Shown piece by piece: positions 42,679 to 52,211 of a stretch of 64,000 nt of DNA. The notes below the pieces were generated by a model, which was given only the letters and a program-made list of their open reading frames with translations, made no database searches and was not told the origin of the DNA. Source of the DNA: Melioribacteraceae bacterium (GTDB lineage Bacteria; Bacteroidota; Ignavibacteria; Ignavibacteriales; Melioribacteraceae); assembly GCA_026417375.1 (NCBI GenBank), contig JAOADJ010000018.1, positions 1 to 64,000 on the forward strand, written 5' to 3'. A program made the position numbers and the translations under genes. The first letter of the stretch is position 1. Every line of letters begins with the position of its first letter.

Positions 42679-43836
42679 TTATTTTTTAACAGATTTGAAA
42701 TTAATATCAATTTGTTCAGGTTTATCTATCCAATCGGCAACAAAAACATTTGTATCGCGTGTTGGTTTTCTTTCAGAGTTTCTGTTTGAACACCAAACTA
42801 ATTTTTTCCCATCAAATGAAAACATTGGGAATGCATCAAAAATACCAGAATTTGTTATTTGCTCTAAACCAGTTCCATCAGTATTTATCATAAAAATATC
42901 AAATCTTCTTCCGCCTTGATTCATAGAATGATGATTTGAGCAGAATAAAACTTTCTTACCGCTTGGATGAAAAAATGGTGCCCAATTTGCTCCTTCAAGA
43001 TTTGTAATTTGTTTAACATTTTTACCATCAACATCAGAAATAAAAATGTTAAGCTCTTTTGGTTCAACATAGCCATCTTTTAATAGTTGTTTATATTTTT
43101 CAGCATTTTCACCTTTAGGACGACTTGCGCGCCAGACAATTTTCTTAGAATCTCTTGAAAAAAAAGCACCACCATCATAGCCAAGCTCATTTGTTAACTG
43201 AAGTAATTTTCCTGTTTTAATTTCATAACGCCATAGTTCCAAATCGCCACTTCTTGTTGATGTAAAAACAATATACTTTCCATCCGGAGAAACGGTTGCT
43301 TCAGCATCATAACCTTTTCCACCAATTAATAATTTTGTATTTGAACCATCTTTCTCAGTTATGAAAATATCGTATGAATCAAACAGTGGCCAAACATATC
43401 TTCCACTGGAAAACATTTGAGATTCGGGGCACGATTCACCAGCTTCGTGAGTTGATGCAAATATTATTTTACCATCTTTTGTAAAATAACTACAAGTTGT
43501 TCTTCCTTTACCGGTTGAAACAAGTTGATACTTCTTACCATTTTTTAATTTTGAACCATCAGCATTCATAATAAAAATTTGGTCGCACCCATGATTGTGT
43601 AATTCTTTCCAATCACTTTGAAAGATTAATTGTTTATCATCAAAACTCCAGTAAGCTTCGGCATTGTTTCCACCAAAAGTTAGTTGGCGTATATTTCTTA
43701 AATGTTTTTCTCCTTCAAATCGTAATGTATCACTTGTTGGGTCATATTTGGATTTATATGTTTTACCTGTGAACGCAATAAAAGTTGAAGTAAGTATTAA
43801 AATAATAACAAAATTAAGAGTATGTTTTTTGTTCAT
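42679..43836 (-). CDS. TolB-like PD40/WD40-type beta-propeller protein, exported
   Basis: A 385-residue protein with an N-terminal hydrophobic signal (FVIILILTSTFIAFTG) followed by about five or six PD40 units. Typical repeats are WSFDDKQLIFQS, VSPDGKYIVFTSTRSGDLELW and FSFDGKKLVWCSNRN. Such propellers occur in TolB and in periplasmic or surface proteins of Bacteroidota. A cysteine pair-rich stretch (TTCSYF, GESCPES) is unusual for TolB. It starts 16 bases after lgt and is followed by a small unknown gene. There are no tol-pal genes here, so a Tol role is not supported. Confidence 0.82.
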   Translation of the reverse strand: MNKKHTLNFVIILILTSTFIAFTGKTYKSKYDPTSDTLRFEGEKHLRNIRQLTFGGNNAEAYWSFDDKQLIFQSDWKELHNHGCDQIFIMNADGSKLKNGKKYQLVSTGKGRTTCSYFTKDGKIIFASTHEAGESCPESQMFSSGRYVWPLFDSYDIFITEKDGSNTKLLIGGKGYDAEATVSPDGKYIVFTSTRSGDLELWRYEIKTGKLLQLTNELGYDGGAFFSRDSKKIVWRASRPKGENAEKYKQLLKDGYVEPKELNIFISDVDGKNVKQITNLEGANWAPFFHPSGKKVLFCSNHHSMNQGGRRFDIFMINTDGTGLEQITNSGIFDAFPMFSFDGKKLVWCSNRNSERKPTRDTNVFVADWIDKPEQIDINFKSVKK

Positions 43837-43852
43837 TTCTATTCTTTCTGTA

Positions 43853-44635
43853 TTAAAGTTTAATTTCTTTTTTTTCTTTTTTTAATAAAATCCATAGTCC
43901 AATGAATACAAATGGAATACTTAACAATTGCCCCATATTTAATGGCAAATTATTTTCAAATAATGATTGATTTTCTTTCAAAAATTCCACAAAAAATCTA
44001 AAACCAAAAACCAAAATCAAAAACCAACCAAATAAAAAACCCTCTTTTAAGGTAGTAAGTTTCTTATTATAAATAATAAATAAAATTAAAAAAGTAGTTA
44101 AGTAAGCTAATGCTTCATAAATTTGAGTTGGGTGACGTGGAATATTATCAACAGAAACAAAAACAAAAGCCCAAGGCAAATCTGTTTCTTTACCAAATAT
44201 TTCTGAATTAAAAAGATTTCCCATTCTTATAAAAAAACCACCTAATGCTACTGTTATAACAATTCTATCCAACAACCACAAATAACTGTAATATTTCTTT
44301 TTCTTAATAAATAAATAAAGAGAGAGTAAAATACCAATTGCAGCACCATGGCTTGCTAATCCACCTTTCCAAACCATAAGAATTTCCAGTGGATTATTGA
44401 GATAATATTGGGGTGAATAAAATAAACAGTGACCAAGTCTGGCACCAATTACTGTTCCTAAAACCATATACCAAACCAAGTCATTTAAATCATCTTCAGA
44501 ACGCTTTTCCCTTTGAAAGACATACATCATAATTTGATAACCAATAATAAAAGATAAGGCAAATAATAATCCGTACCATCTTATTGTAATTGGTCCAATT
44601 GAAACAATATCAGGATTGACATCCCAAATTATCAA
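43853..44635 (-). CDS. lgt: Prolipoprotein diacylglyceryl transferase
   Basis: Inner-membrane enzyme of 260 residues that moves diacylglycerol from phosphatidylglycerol to the lipobox cysteine of prolipoproteins, the first step in lipoprotein maturation. About seven hydrophobic segments are visible. The family signature is in RMGNLFNSEIFG, and other landmarks are ARLGHCLFYSPQYY, GGLASHGAA and HPTQIYEAL. It supports the several lipoproteins in this window (4476, 19348, 53414). It is the first gene of a minus-strand operon and is divergent from the NarX-type kinase gene. Confidence 0.96.
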   Translation of the reverse strand: MIIWDVNPDIVSIGPITIRWYGLLFALSFIIGYQIMMYVFQREKRSEDDLNDLVWYMVLGTVIGARLGHCLFYSPQYYLNNPLEILMVWKGGLASHGAAIGILLSLYLFIKKKKYYSYLWLLDRIVITVALGGFFIRMGNLFNSEIFGKETDLPWAFVFVSVDNIPRHPTQIYEALAYLTTFLILFIIYNKKLTTLKEGFLFGWFLILVFGFRFFVEFLKENQSLFENNLPLNMGQLLSIPFVFIGLWILLKKEKKEIKL

Positions 44636-44779
44636 AATTACCTCAGTTTTTTAGTTTATTAAGTTTCAACTTGAACAAATTTAAACAAACTAAGAATAAT
44701 AAACTAATGGTTAATAAGTCCTTATTTAACTTTATTTACTTAAAAAAGTGTATTTTTGATATATATTTTTAGGTTTATT

Positions 44780-45961
44780 TTGACAGAAAGCATTCAAAAT
44801 CTTATAGATTACATTTTCAATGTTGAAAATCCGATTGTATCCTCTATTCTTTTTGTAACCACCATTTTTGTATTCATAATTATTTTTTTCAAATATTTTG
44901 TTTTTCCTTTTATATCAAGATTTCAGAAAGAAAAAGAGCAACTCGAATTAAAAAATGCAAAGTTGATGGCACTATTTGCCGAGCTTGATCCCGATCCATT
45001 AATAAGAATTGACATCAATGGAAATGTAATTATTTCAAATCTGGCTGCAAAAAAAATTTTAAGTAATGAAAAAATAATTGGTAAAAATATAAAAGACATT
45101 TTTCCAAAGTTAGATTTCAAATTTGATTTAACTGGAAACAACAGCTCTCAAAAAAAAGTACACAAAATTGGGAATAAATATTTCCTGATTCTTTTAAGAA
45201 GTGATAGTGAACTCAAAATTTCACATCTTTATTTCAGAGATATAACTGAACAGGTTCATAATGAAAAAAAAATCGACACTTATCAAAAACAATTGAAGAA
45301 ATTTTCTGAAGATTTACAAAATAAAATTGAAGAAGAACGTAACCAAATTTCAAAAACTTTGCACGATGGTGTTGGTCAAAGCTTATCTTTATTAAGAATT
45401 AAGTTAAATAATTACCATGATAAATTTTGCAATTCAAACTCAAACGACGATTTAATTGAAATAATAAATTCACTTGAAGAAACAATAGCTGAACTTAAAC
45501 GAATTTCTTACAGTCTAAAGCCACGAAACCTGGAAGCAATGGGCTTGAAAATGGCTATTTCTCAACTTATAGATGAAATTACAATTCAAACAGGCATTAA
45601 AGGAGATTTGAACTTTAGTGATGACAATACACGTTTTGATGAAAGGATTGAAATAAATTTATTTAGAATAGTTCAAGAATCACTTAACAATATTGTTAAA
45701 TATTCTAAAGCAACAAATTTCGCTATTCAACTTATAAGTGGGAAAAACTTTATCAGATTGATTATATCTGATAATGGTATTGGTTTCAATCCTGAAAAAG
45801 TTTTAAAACGCTCCGGATTAAACGGTGGAATGGGGTTATTAAATATTAAGGAAAGAGTAGATAGTATTGGCGGAACTCTTAAAATTGATTCTCAAGACAA
45901 AAATGGAACTGTAATAATTATTGAATTACCAAATAAAATTTTACAATATGAAACTAATTGA
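44780..45961 (+). CDS. NarX/LiaS-type sensor histidine kinase (HisKA_3)
   Basis: A membrane kinase of about 393 residues. One N-terminal membrane helix (ILFVTTIFVFIIIFFKYFVF) leads to a PAS-like domain (LFAELDPDPLIRIDINGNVIISN) and a coiled coil. The HisKA_3 dimerisation helix has its His in TLHDGVGQSLSLLR. The ATPase domain has VQESLNNIVKYS, DNGIGF and GGMGLLNIKERV. I prefer the TTG at 44780 over the track's TTG at 44756. AGG lies six bases upstream of it, and TATTTTTG at 44751-44758, a possible -7 element, overlaps the earlier codon. The regulator gene overlaps its 3' end by 14 bases. Confidence 0.88.
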   Translation: MTESIQNLIDYIFNVENPIVSSILFVTTIFVFIIIFFKYFVFPFISRFQKEKEQLELKNAKLMALFAELDPDPLIRIDINGNVIISNLAAKKILSNEKIIGKNIKDIFPKLDFKFDLTGNNSSQKKVHKIGNKYFLILLRSDSELKISHLYFRDITEQVHNEKKIDTYQKQLKKFSEDLQNKIEEERNQISKTLHDGVGQSLSLLRIKLNNYHDKFCNSNSNDDLIEIINSLEETIAELKRISYSLKPRNLEAMGLKMAISQLIDEITIQTGIKGDLNFSDDNTRFDERIEINLFRIVQESLNNIVKYSKATNFAIQLISGKNFIRLIISDNGIGFNPEKVLKRSGLNGGMGLLNIKERVDSIGGTLKIDSQDKNGTVIIIELPNKILQYETN

Positions 45962-46631
45962 ACCTATTAGAATATTAATTGCAGATGATCATCAACTTTT
46001 CAGAAGTGGAATAACCTCTTTATTAGATGATGTTTCTGATATATTAATTGTTGGCGAAGCCGAAAATGGAGAACAAACAATTGAAAAATATTTCGAATTA
46101 AAACCCGATATAATTTTATTAGATATTTCAATGCCAAAGTTAGATGGTCTGGAAGTTATAAAAAGAATTAAAGTAAAGGATAGAAATGTTAAAGTAATTT
46201 TTTTAACAATGCATGATTCTGAAGAGTATATCTTTTTTGCTGATAAATTAGGTGCAAAAGGGCTTTTAAGTAAAAACACTTTAAAGGGTGAATTAATTTT
46301 TGCAATTAAAACAGTTTATCAAAACGAAATTTATTTTGGCAAACAATACGATAAAGAGAAACTGAAAGAATTAAGAAAAAAATTTAAAGGTTCTTCTTCT
46401 ACAATTTTAGATGACACAATTGCCTTAACTGAAAGAGAAAAAGAAATTTTAATTTATATTGCAGATGGATTATTGAGCAAAGAAATTGGTGATAAACTTG
46501 GAATTACTAAAAGAACCGTTGATTATCACCGAAGCAGAATAATGCAAAGATTAGGTATTAAAACATTACCCGAATTTATTTCATATGCAGTCAAGTTCTC
46601 GATGGCAAACAAACACGAAGAGATTGAGTAA
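45948..46631 (+). CDS. NarL/FixJ-type response regulator
   Basis: A 227-residue DNA-binding regulator. The REC domain has LIADDHQLF, the phospho-Asp in IILLDISMP, and the lysine at GLLSK. The C-terminal LuxR-type helix-turn-helix is LTEREKEILIYIADGLLSKEIGDKLGITKRTVDYHR. The track's TTG start at 45921 adds nine residues that do not resemble the family; ATG at 45948 gives the usual N-terminus. It overlaps the kinase gene by 14 bases and the next membrane-protein gene by one (TAATG). It is presumably phosphorylated by the upstream kinase. Confidence 0.94.
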   Translation: MKLIEPIRILIADDHQLFRSGITSLLDDVSDILIVGEAENGEQTIEKYFELKPDIILLDISMPKLDGLEVIKRIKVKDRNVKVIFLTMHDSEEYIFFADKLGAKGLLSKNTLKGELIFAIKTVYQNEIYFGKQYDKEKLKELRKKFKGSSSTILDDTIALTEREKEILIYIADGLLSKEIGDKLGITKRTVDYHRSRIMQRLGIKTLPEFISYAVKFSMANKHEEIE

Positions 46632-47212
46632 TGGATAGTTATTTATTCAGATTAATAATGTATATAGCTATTGTTGCGTGGTTGATTCCACCAATAAGAC
46701 AATTCAAGCAAAGTTTATATAAATATTTTTTGGTTTTAGCTTTAACTGATCCGATTGGAATTATATTAGGTAAATTATTGCAGTTTCCGCCCTACTTGTT
46801 TTACAACTTTTCAAGCATTGTTTTACTATTCTCTGTATTTGAATACAAAAATATTAATAAGAAAATAATTATTTCATCAATTATTCTTTTAATCATAAGT
46901 TATCTGGCATCAAAGTCGCCGAATAAATACACTTTTTATTTTATAATATTTATCAATTTTTTAATTCTATTAATTTTTCTTAAAAGGACATTGTTATTTG
47001 TAATTGATAACAGTTTGATAAATATTTTTCACATGATTTTACTTCTTTATCAAACAACAAGTATTTTGAAAATGCTTTCTGTTGTAGAAAATTTTTCGAG
47101 CGGAGTTTATTATTACGCTATTACAAATATTTTCCAGATTTTAATTGCGATTTTCTTTTCAATATTCACTGAAAATGATAAACGGCTTTATTTCAACATT
47201 AAAAGTTTTTAG
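46631..47212 (+). CDS. Integral membrane protein of unknown function, coupled to a two-component pair
   Basis: A 193-residue protein that is almost wholly membrane-embedded, with six or so hydrophobic segments and short loops (e.g. IILLIISYLASKSPNKYTFYFIIF... region). I see no known family motif. Its ATG overlaps the stop of the NarL-type regulator by one base, so it is co-translated with the kinase and regulator. It could be a sensor partner or the output of the pair; both ideas are inference. Its stop faces that of ccmB with two bases between. Confidence 0.75.
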   Translation: MDSYLFRLIMYIAIVAWLIPPIRQFKQSLYKYFLVLALTDPIGIILGKLLQFPPYLFYNFSSIVLLFSVFEYKNINKKIIISSIILLIISYLASKSPNKYTFYFIIFINFLILLIFLKRTLLFVIDNSLINIFHMILLLYQTTSILKMLSVVENFSSGVYYYAITNIFQILIAIFFSIFTENDKRLYFNIKSF

Positions 47213-47214
47213 AG

Positions 47215-47874
47215 TTAATCTTTCCAGATAAAATCAAATAAAAGATATGATGCAGTTAACATAATTACATCATAACTTATAAGAACAGCAATTTCAACAA
47301 ATGATTTTTCGATTGAATTTCCATCCATTGAAAATTTAGTTAGCTCTAAAAGTGTTAAAATTAATGGTAACAAAATTGGAAATGAAAGCACCGGATATAA
47401 AGTACCTTTGGAACTTGCTTTTGAAATTATAGCAGCAATTATTGTTGATGAAATTGCAATGCCTATATTTCCAAAGAGAAAGGCAATTAAAAACAATTCT
47501 ATATTTTTAATTATGAATGAATCAAAAAGAATTGAAAATAAAATTGTAATTGCAATGTTCATTAAAAAAACAAGTACAATATTAAATAATAATTTTCCCG
47601 AAAAAATTGTTGAGGGAGAAGCAATTAATTGAAGTGTTAATGTAGTTCCTCTTTCTTCTTCTGAAACAAAAGCGCGCGATAAACCAGACATTGCTGAAAA
47701 AAATATTACAACCCAAAGTAATCCGCCAGTCAAATATTCAGTTATTTTTTCACTTCCAATTGAAAATAAAATCACACTGATTGTTACTAATATAAACATC
47801 GATAAAGCATTGATTGCGTAACGTGTTCTAAGTTCGGATTGCCAATCTTTTTTATAAAGTGAGTATGCTTTCAT
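47215..47874 (-). CDS. ccmB: Haem exporter permease CcmB-like
   Basis: A 219-residue permease with six membrane segments, resembling CcmB of the system I cytochrome c maturation machinery, where CcmAB with CcmC loads haem onto CcmE. Landmarks are MSGLSRAFVSEEERGTTLTLQL and the AIISKASSKGTLYPVLSFPILLPLI region, the strongest CcmB signature. It overlaps the CcmA-like gene by four bases. No ccmC or ccmE is visible in the window; a stop-to-stop boundary with the plus-strand membrane protein follows. Confidence 0.88.
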   Translation of the reverse strand: MKAYSLYKKDWQSELRTRYAINALSMFILVTISVILFSIGSEKITEYLTGGLLWVVIFFSAMSGLSRAFVSEEERGTTLTLQLIASPSTIFSGKLLFNIVLVFLMNIAITILFSILFDSFIIKNIELFLIAFLFGNIGIAISSTIIAAIISKASSKGTLYPVLSFPILLPLILTLLELTKFSMDGNSIEKSFVEIAVLISYDVIMLTASYLLFDFIWKD

Positions 47875-48506
47875 TTTGTTTTATACTTTTCAAGTTCAAG
47901 AATATTTTCACAATAAGATAAATCTGTATCTTCATTTGAAGCTATAATAATTAATTTGTCTTTCTTCATTCTCAAAATAATTTCATATACCTTTTCTTTG
48001 CCTTTGTTATCAAGATTTGAAGTTGGTTCATCAAAAATTAAAACTTCAGGATTATGAAGTAGTGCAAAAACAAATTTTAATCTCTGTTTCATTCCGGATG
48101 AATATCCTTTAATCTGATCATTTTTTCTTTCATATAAATTAAATTCTTGCAAAAGATAATTTGAGAATTCATTGTCAAATATTTTTCCTCTTATCTTAGA
48201 AAAATGTTTGAGATTTTCTTCGGCGGTAAATTCATCGTAAAGGAACAGATATGGTGAAACAAATCCTATGTGATTATGCAGTTTTTCTTCTTCTATTATT
48301 AATTCATCTTTTTTATGAATAACTTTTCCTTTTGTAGGTGAAATTAAACAGGAAAGAATTTTAACAAATGTAGATTTACCGGAACCATTTGGTCCTGAAA
48401 TTCCATAAACATGTGATGAAGAGAAAGAAAAATTTATTTCATTAAAAATTAATCTTCTTCCAAAAAACTTTACCAGATTTTCTACTTCAATTGAATAATT
48501 AGTCAT
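47871..48506 (-). CDS. ccmA: CcmA-like ABC ATPase
   Basis: A 211-residue ABC ATPase, the short length typical of CcmA. Walker A is GPNGSGKST, the signature is YSSGMKQRLKFVFAL, Walker B is VLIFDEPTSNLDNKG, and the switch region is IIIASNEDTD, where the usual His is Asn. It is coupled to ccmB by a four-base overlap, making the identification firmer than from sequence alone. Its start overlaps the secreted metalloprotease gene by eight bases. The window also ends with a multihaem cytochrome that would need this machinery. Confidence 0.87.
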   Translation of the reverse strand: MTNYSIEVENLVKFFGRRLIFNEINFSFSSSHVYGISGPNGSGKSTFVKILSCLISPTKGKVIHKKDELIIEEEKLHNHIGFVSPYLFLYDEFTAEENLKHFSKIRGKIFDNEFSNYLLQEFNLYERKNDQIKGYSSGMKQRLKFVFALLHNPEVLIFDEPTSNLDNKGKEKVYEIILRMKKDKLIIIASNEDTDLSYCENILELEKYKTK

Positions 48507-50127
48507 TATAAATTACAATTTTTCCTTTTTGAATATCATTTCCACATTTTACAATATAAAAATAAACACCGGTTGATAATTTTTGATTATTATTATCTAA
48601 ACCATTCCAAGCAACTGAAATTTTTTCGCTGGCAACAATACGTTTTTGAGCTGAATAAACCAAGTTCATAGATGAAGAATAAATTTGTATTTCGGCATCC
48701 TCTTCAGAATTTAATGATGCGGGTAAAAATAAAGTTGAATGTTTTTTATAACTAAAAGGTTGCGGATATGCATAATCAATTACTTCAACTGAAATTTTTC
48801 CTTCATTTAAAACAATATCATTAATGATATTTGATTCTGCGAGAAGCGAATTATTTGTGCTTTCAATATTTGAATAATAACCGAAACCAAGTTTTCTATA
48901 ATTTGTATTTGCCTTTGTAGATAATGAAAAATTGAATGGCAAATATTTACTTGTAGTTGACACAGAACTTTCTATATCAACATTTGAAATAATGGATGTA
49001 ATAATATTAGGACCATCAATTATTTCAACAAAGTTATTCGATATTGGTTCAGATTGAATTTTAATAGTAACTTTTTCTGTGTTAAATATTTGAGAAAATG
49101 AAGAACTTATTTTAGGATAATTGGAAGCCTCTTTAAAATATTTTCCTGTTATTGCTTTTGTATTTGTAAAATAAGTCCAAATACCAAAAGTGTTAAGTTC
49201 CATTTTTAATGAAGAGTTTCTTTTTAACAACACATCATTAAAACTTTCAATTGCTCGTTTCTGTGGCATAGATTGCCAAATTTCTTTAATAACATCAAAA
49301 CCAAATCTTTCTTTCAAAAAAATATTCCAGATAGCAAGATTATATCCGTTTTGTAAATTCATCGCTTTAGTTGGATTTTTAAAGTAAGAACCCAAATAAT
49401 CCCAATAATCATTAACTTCATCAAAAACAAATTCTTCCATTGATGTTGAAGTTATTTCGTAATAAAACAAATCAGATTCTCTCCAAATATAATTACCTAT
49501 TTGAATAGCATGATGAAGTTCGTGAGCAACTGTTGCTTTGGCAGCTAAAATCCCTTTTGTAGCGTAATCATTACCTGAATAATCGTTATCAATTACAGTA
49601 TAACAACTGTATGTTTCACCAATTAATTTTGTTTCAAGCTCGGTATAACCATAAAGTCCAGAAACCAAATTTTGTATGTAAATATCATACAAATCATCTC
49701 CGCCAGCACCATTATCTTTTTGTGGTGGAGGATATTTTAAAATATTTATTTCAAAGTTATATGCAGAATCAGCAGCTCTTGCTAATTCATTTAAATCATA
49801 ACCTGGTTTATTATTACCGGATTTATTAAAATGAATTCTAAATTTTCTTGAAGGTGTTATAAAACTTGTATCTGTGTTTGGTCTTTGAATTAAGGTTTTT
49901 AAAACCTGTTTCTGTTTATCTGAGAAATTATCATAATTTTTTCTTACATAATTAACAGTTCCAAAAGCACATTTATGTTTTTCTCTTTCATCACTTAAAA
50001 ATTTTTTAGCCGAAAGGTTTATTCCTTTGATGATTAAATATTCATTATAAAGAGAATCTATATTTTGCACCTGCGCAAAATTTTTAAGAGTTAAAAACAG
50101 AAACAGAGTGAATAAAATTTTTTTCAT
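48499..50127 (-). CDS. Secreted zinc metalloprotease (MXAN_6640-like) with type IX sorting tail
   Basis: A 542-residue exported protein with signal peptide MKKILFTLFLFLTLKNFAQ. The region DNGAGGDDLYDIYIQNL and the HELHH zinc motif in TVAHELHHAIQIGNY fit the MXAN_6640 type of putative metalloproteases. The C-terminal ~80 residues form a T9SS sorting domain (YAYPQPFSY, TLFLPA, LSTGVYFYIVKCG, KGKIVIYND) and so predict surface delivery. It overlaps the FG-GAP protein gene by one base and ccmA by eight, deep inside an operon. Confidence 0.85.
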   Translation of the reverse strand: MKKILFTLFLFLTLKNFAQVQNIDSLYNEYLIIKGINLSAKKFLSDEREKHKCAFGTVNYVRKNYDNFSDKQKQVLKTLIQRPNTDTSFITPSRKFRIHFNKSGNNKPGYDLNELARAADSAYNFEINILKYPPPQKDNGAGGDDLYDIYIQNLVSGLYGYTELETKLIGETYSCYTVIDNDYSGNDYATKGILAAKATVAHELHHAIQIGNYIWRESDLFYYEITSTSMEEFVFDEVNDYWDYLGSYFKNPTKAMNLQNGYNLAIWNIFLKERFGFDVIKEIWQSMPQKRAIESFNDVLLKRNSSLKMELNTFGIWTYFTNTKAITGKYFKEASNYPKISSSFSQIFNTEKVTIKIQSEPISNNFVEIIDGPNIITSIISNVDIESSVSTTSKYLPFNFSLSTKANTNYRKLGFGYYSNIESTNNSLLAESNIINDIVLNEGKISVEVIDYAYPQPFSYKKHSTLFLPASLNSEEDAEIQIYSSSMNLVYSAQKRIVASEKISVAWNGLDNNNQKLSTGVYFYIVKCGNDIQKGKIVIYND

Positions 50128-52211
50128 TATAATTTTTTAAGTGTTAAAGAATTATTATTTGCAAAAATCAAATATTTATTTTGAACATCAAACTTTTCAA
50201 CAGTATAACTTTTTAAATCATAGTTGAATTTTGTTTCGTTCTTATCTACAAGTTTATATTTTTCATCGAAAGTTAATTTTATCAATTTGTTAGTTATATC
50301 AAAAAAATAAACTTCAAGTGAAGATTCTTCAACTAAATATTTTATTGGTTTCGAATTATCATATTTATAATTCAGGTTGTATCTAAAGTTTTTATTTTCT
50401 GTAAACAAATAGAGAACCAGATTATTATTTATATTAATTAAAGAAATTAATGGATAGGATCTGCTGAATAATTGTTCAACCTTAGATATTGTAGCTGTTA
50501 CATTATCTTTTTCAAGGACTTGAAATTTTAATCTATTATTCTTGTTTATACTATTATTGCCTATAAAAAACATGTTCAATTCAAAACTATTATTTATTCT
50601 ATCAAAAGTTGAAATACTTTTACCACCATAAATTCCAAGTGATGAGGCAACTACATTTTCAGATATTTTTTCTGTTTCTTTATTTAGTAAATTAAAATTA
50701 ACATATTCAAATCTTTCTAAGAATATTTCATTTTTATTACGAGTAATAATGTTTACTACAAATCTGTCTTTAAATTTATCACCATAAATTTTTAATTCTT
50801 CAATCTTATATTTTGAATAAATAATTTTTCTTTTCAATGATTCAGATTTAAAATTATAGTAAACAATTTCAATGTTTTTATTTCTGCTTTTATATGCAAC
50901 AAATATTTTGCTTTCCGGTTTTGAATCATCAACAGTTAAGTTATCACAATCGGATTGGAGTGCGAATTTATAATACTTGGCAAACAAATTTTTTCTTTCA
51001 CTTAAAGCAATATTTAATGTTGAGAAATTATCAATCCAACATAAATCTTTATAACCATCTTTTGAATAATCGAAAGTTGAAATGGTATTCGTATTATTAG
51101 CTAATGAAATTTGAAAATCGTTGTCGTTCAAAAATATTTTACTAATAACATAAACATTGCCATCACTTGAAACTACTGATAATTTTCTGCCACTTCTATC
51201 AAAATAGCTTATTAAATCTGTTAAATTATTTTTGTTGAGAAGAGTAATTGGTTGGTAAAATTGGTTATTGCCTTTTCCGAAGGAAATTTTTATTTCATTT
51301 TTATCTTCGTTAATAAAAGCAATATCATTTATTCCATCGGCATTATAATCGAATACATTAAAAGCATTTACAACATAAGAATCAAAATTAAACTTTGTAT
51401 TTTTTTGAAATGATGAAACAGAATCCCCAATAAAAAAATTTAATTTGCCATCAACATTTAATATAATATCAGTAAATCTATCAGAGTTAACATCCACAGT
51501 TTGAATATCTTTAACTAATCCATTAATACCAATTGATCTTTGTTCATCATAATCTCCATAGTGGTTGTTATAATAAAATACTAATGAATTTGAATTAATA
51601 TCAAAAGCTAAAATGTCATCGAATGAATCATAATTAAAATCGCAAAAAGTAACATGTGAAAGTTGTTTTCCTTTTATGTTTTCAAAAAAACTAATTCTGG
51701 AATTTTTTTCGTGATAAATTTTTAATCCGTCAATTCCAGCTCCACTTGTTATCAGTTCTAATTTTCCAAAAACATTTTTTGAAATATCAATTGATGATGC
51801 AAAACCATTTAATTTTTCTTTGTTATTAAAATTTATTGAACCACTTCTATTAAAAGTGATTATTGAAATCTCTTTTGAATTATTTAACAAAGCACCAACT
51901 TTTTTTCCCAAATAAATATCCGACTGAGATTTAATTACAGAAATTGAATAACTTGATGTATGTAAAACAGGATTATCGAAGTTCGATTTATCAACCGCCT
52001 TTATTGTTATATATTTTTTTTCATTAGGTGAGTATATGATTAAATCTTTATAACCATCATTATTAAAATCGAAGGGAAAAATTTTATTAAAGTTTTTTTG
52101 AATTTTTATTTCTTCAAGTTTACAAAAACCATCCAAAGGAATTTGAGAAAACAAAAACTGATTAATAAACAAAAAGAAAAAAAATGTTTTAATTATTATC
52201 TCTTTTTTCAA
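50127..52211 (-). CDS. Secreted FG-GAP/VCBS-repeat protein
   Basis: A ~694-residue exported protein with repeats of the FG-GAP/VCBS kind: FDFNNDGYKDLIIY, CDFNYDSFDDILAFD, VDVNSDRFTDIILN and FDYNADGINDIAFIN, each with a calcium-type DxNxDG loop and consistent with a beta-propeller. The last ~250 residues have no clear repeats. The track's start at 52316 lies inside the thioesterase gene. TTG at 52211 gives a textbook signal peptide (MKKEIIIKTFFFFLFINQFLFSQ) and is preferred; ATG at 52241 is an alternative. No sorting tail is present. It overlaps its neighbours by 23 and 1 bases. Confidence 0.78.
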   Translation of the reverse strand: MKKEIIIKTFFFFLFINQFLFSQIPLDGFCKLEEIKIQKNFNKIFPFDFNNDGYKDLIIYSPNEKKYITIKAVDKSNFDNPVLHTSSYSISVIKSQSDIYLGKKVGALLNNSKEISIITFNRSGSINFNNKEKLNGFASSIDISKNVFGKLELITSGAGIDGLKIYHEKNSRISFFENIKGKQLSHVTFCDFNYDSFDDILAFDINSNSLVFYYNNHYGDYDEQRSIGINGLVKDIQTVDVNSDRFTDIILNVDGKLNFFIGDSVSSFQKNTKFNFDSYVVNAFNVFDYNADGINDIAFINEDKNEIKISFGKGNNQFYQPITLLNKNNLTDLISYFDRSGRKLSVVSSDGNVYVISKIFLNDNDFQISLANNTNTISTFDYSKDGYKDLCWIDNFSTLNIALSERKNLFAKYYKFALQSDCDNLTVDDSKPESKIFVAYKSRNKNIEIVYYNFKSESLKRKIIYSKYKIEELKIYGDKFKDRFVVNIITRNKNEIFLERFEYVNFNLLNKETEKISENVVASSLGIYGGKSISTFDRINNSFELNMFFIGNNSINKNNRLKFQVLEKDNVTATISKVEQLFSRSYPLISLININNNLVLYLFTENKNFRYNLNYKYDNSKPIKYLVEESSLEVYFFDITNKLIKLTFDEKYKLVDKNETKFNYDLKSYTVEKFDVQNKYLIFANNNSLTLKKL

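Noticed and set aside
42678-42710. Upstream start of the 142-residue hypothetical protein
   Set aside because: It lies within the TolB-like gene; ATG at 42677 is one base after that gene's stop and fits the tight operon spacing.
45921-45947. TTG start for the NarL-type regulator given by the track
   Set aside because: ATG at 45948 gives the standard receiver N-terminus; the extra nine residues are translated kinase-gene sequence in another frame.
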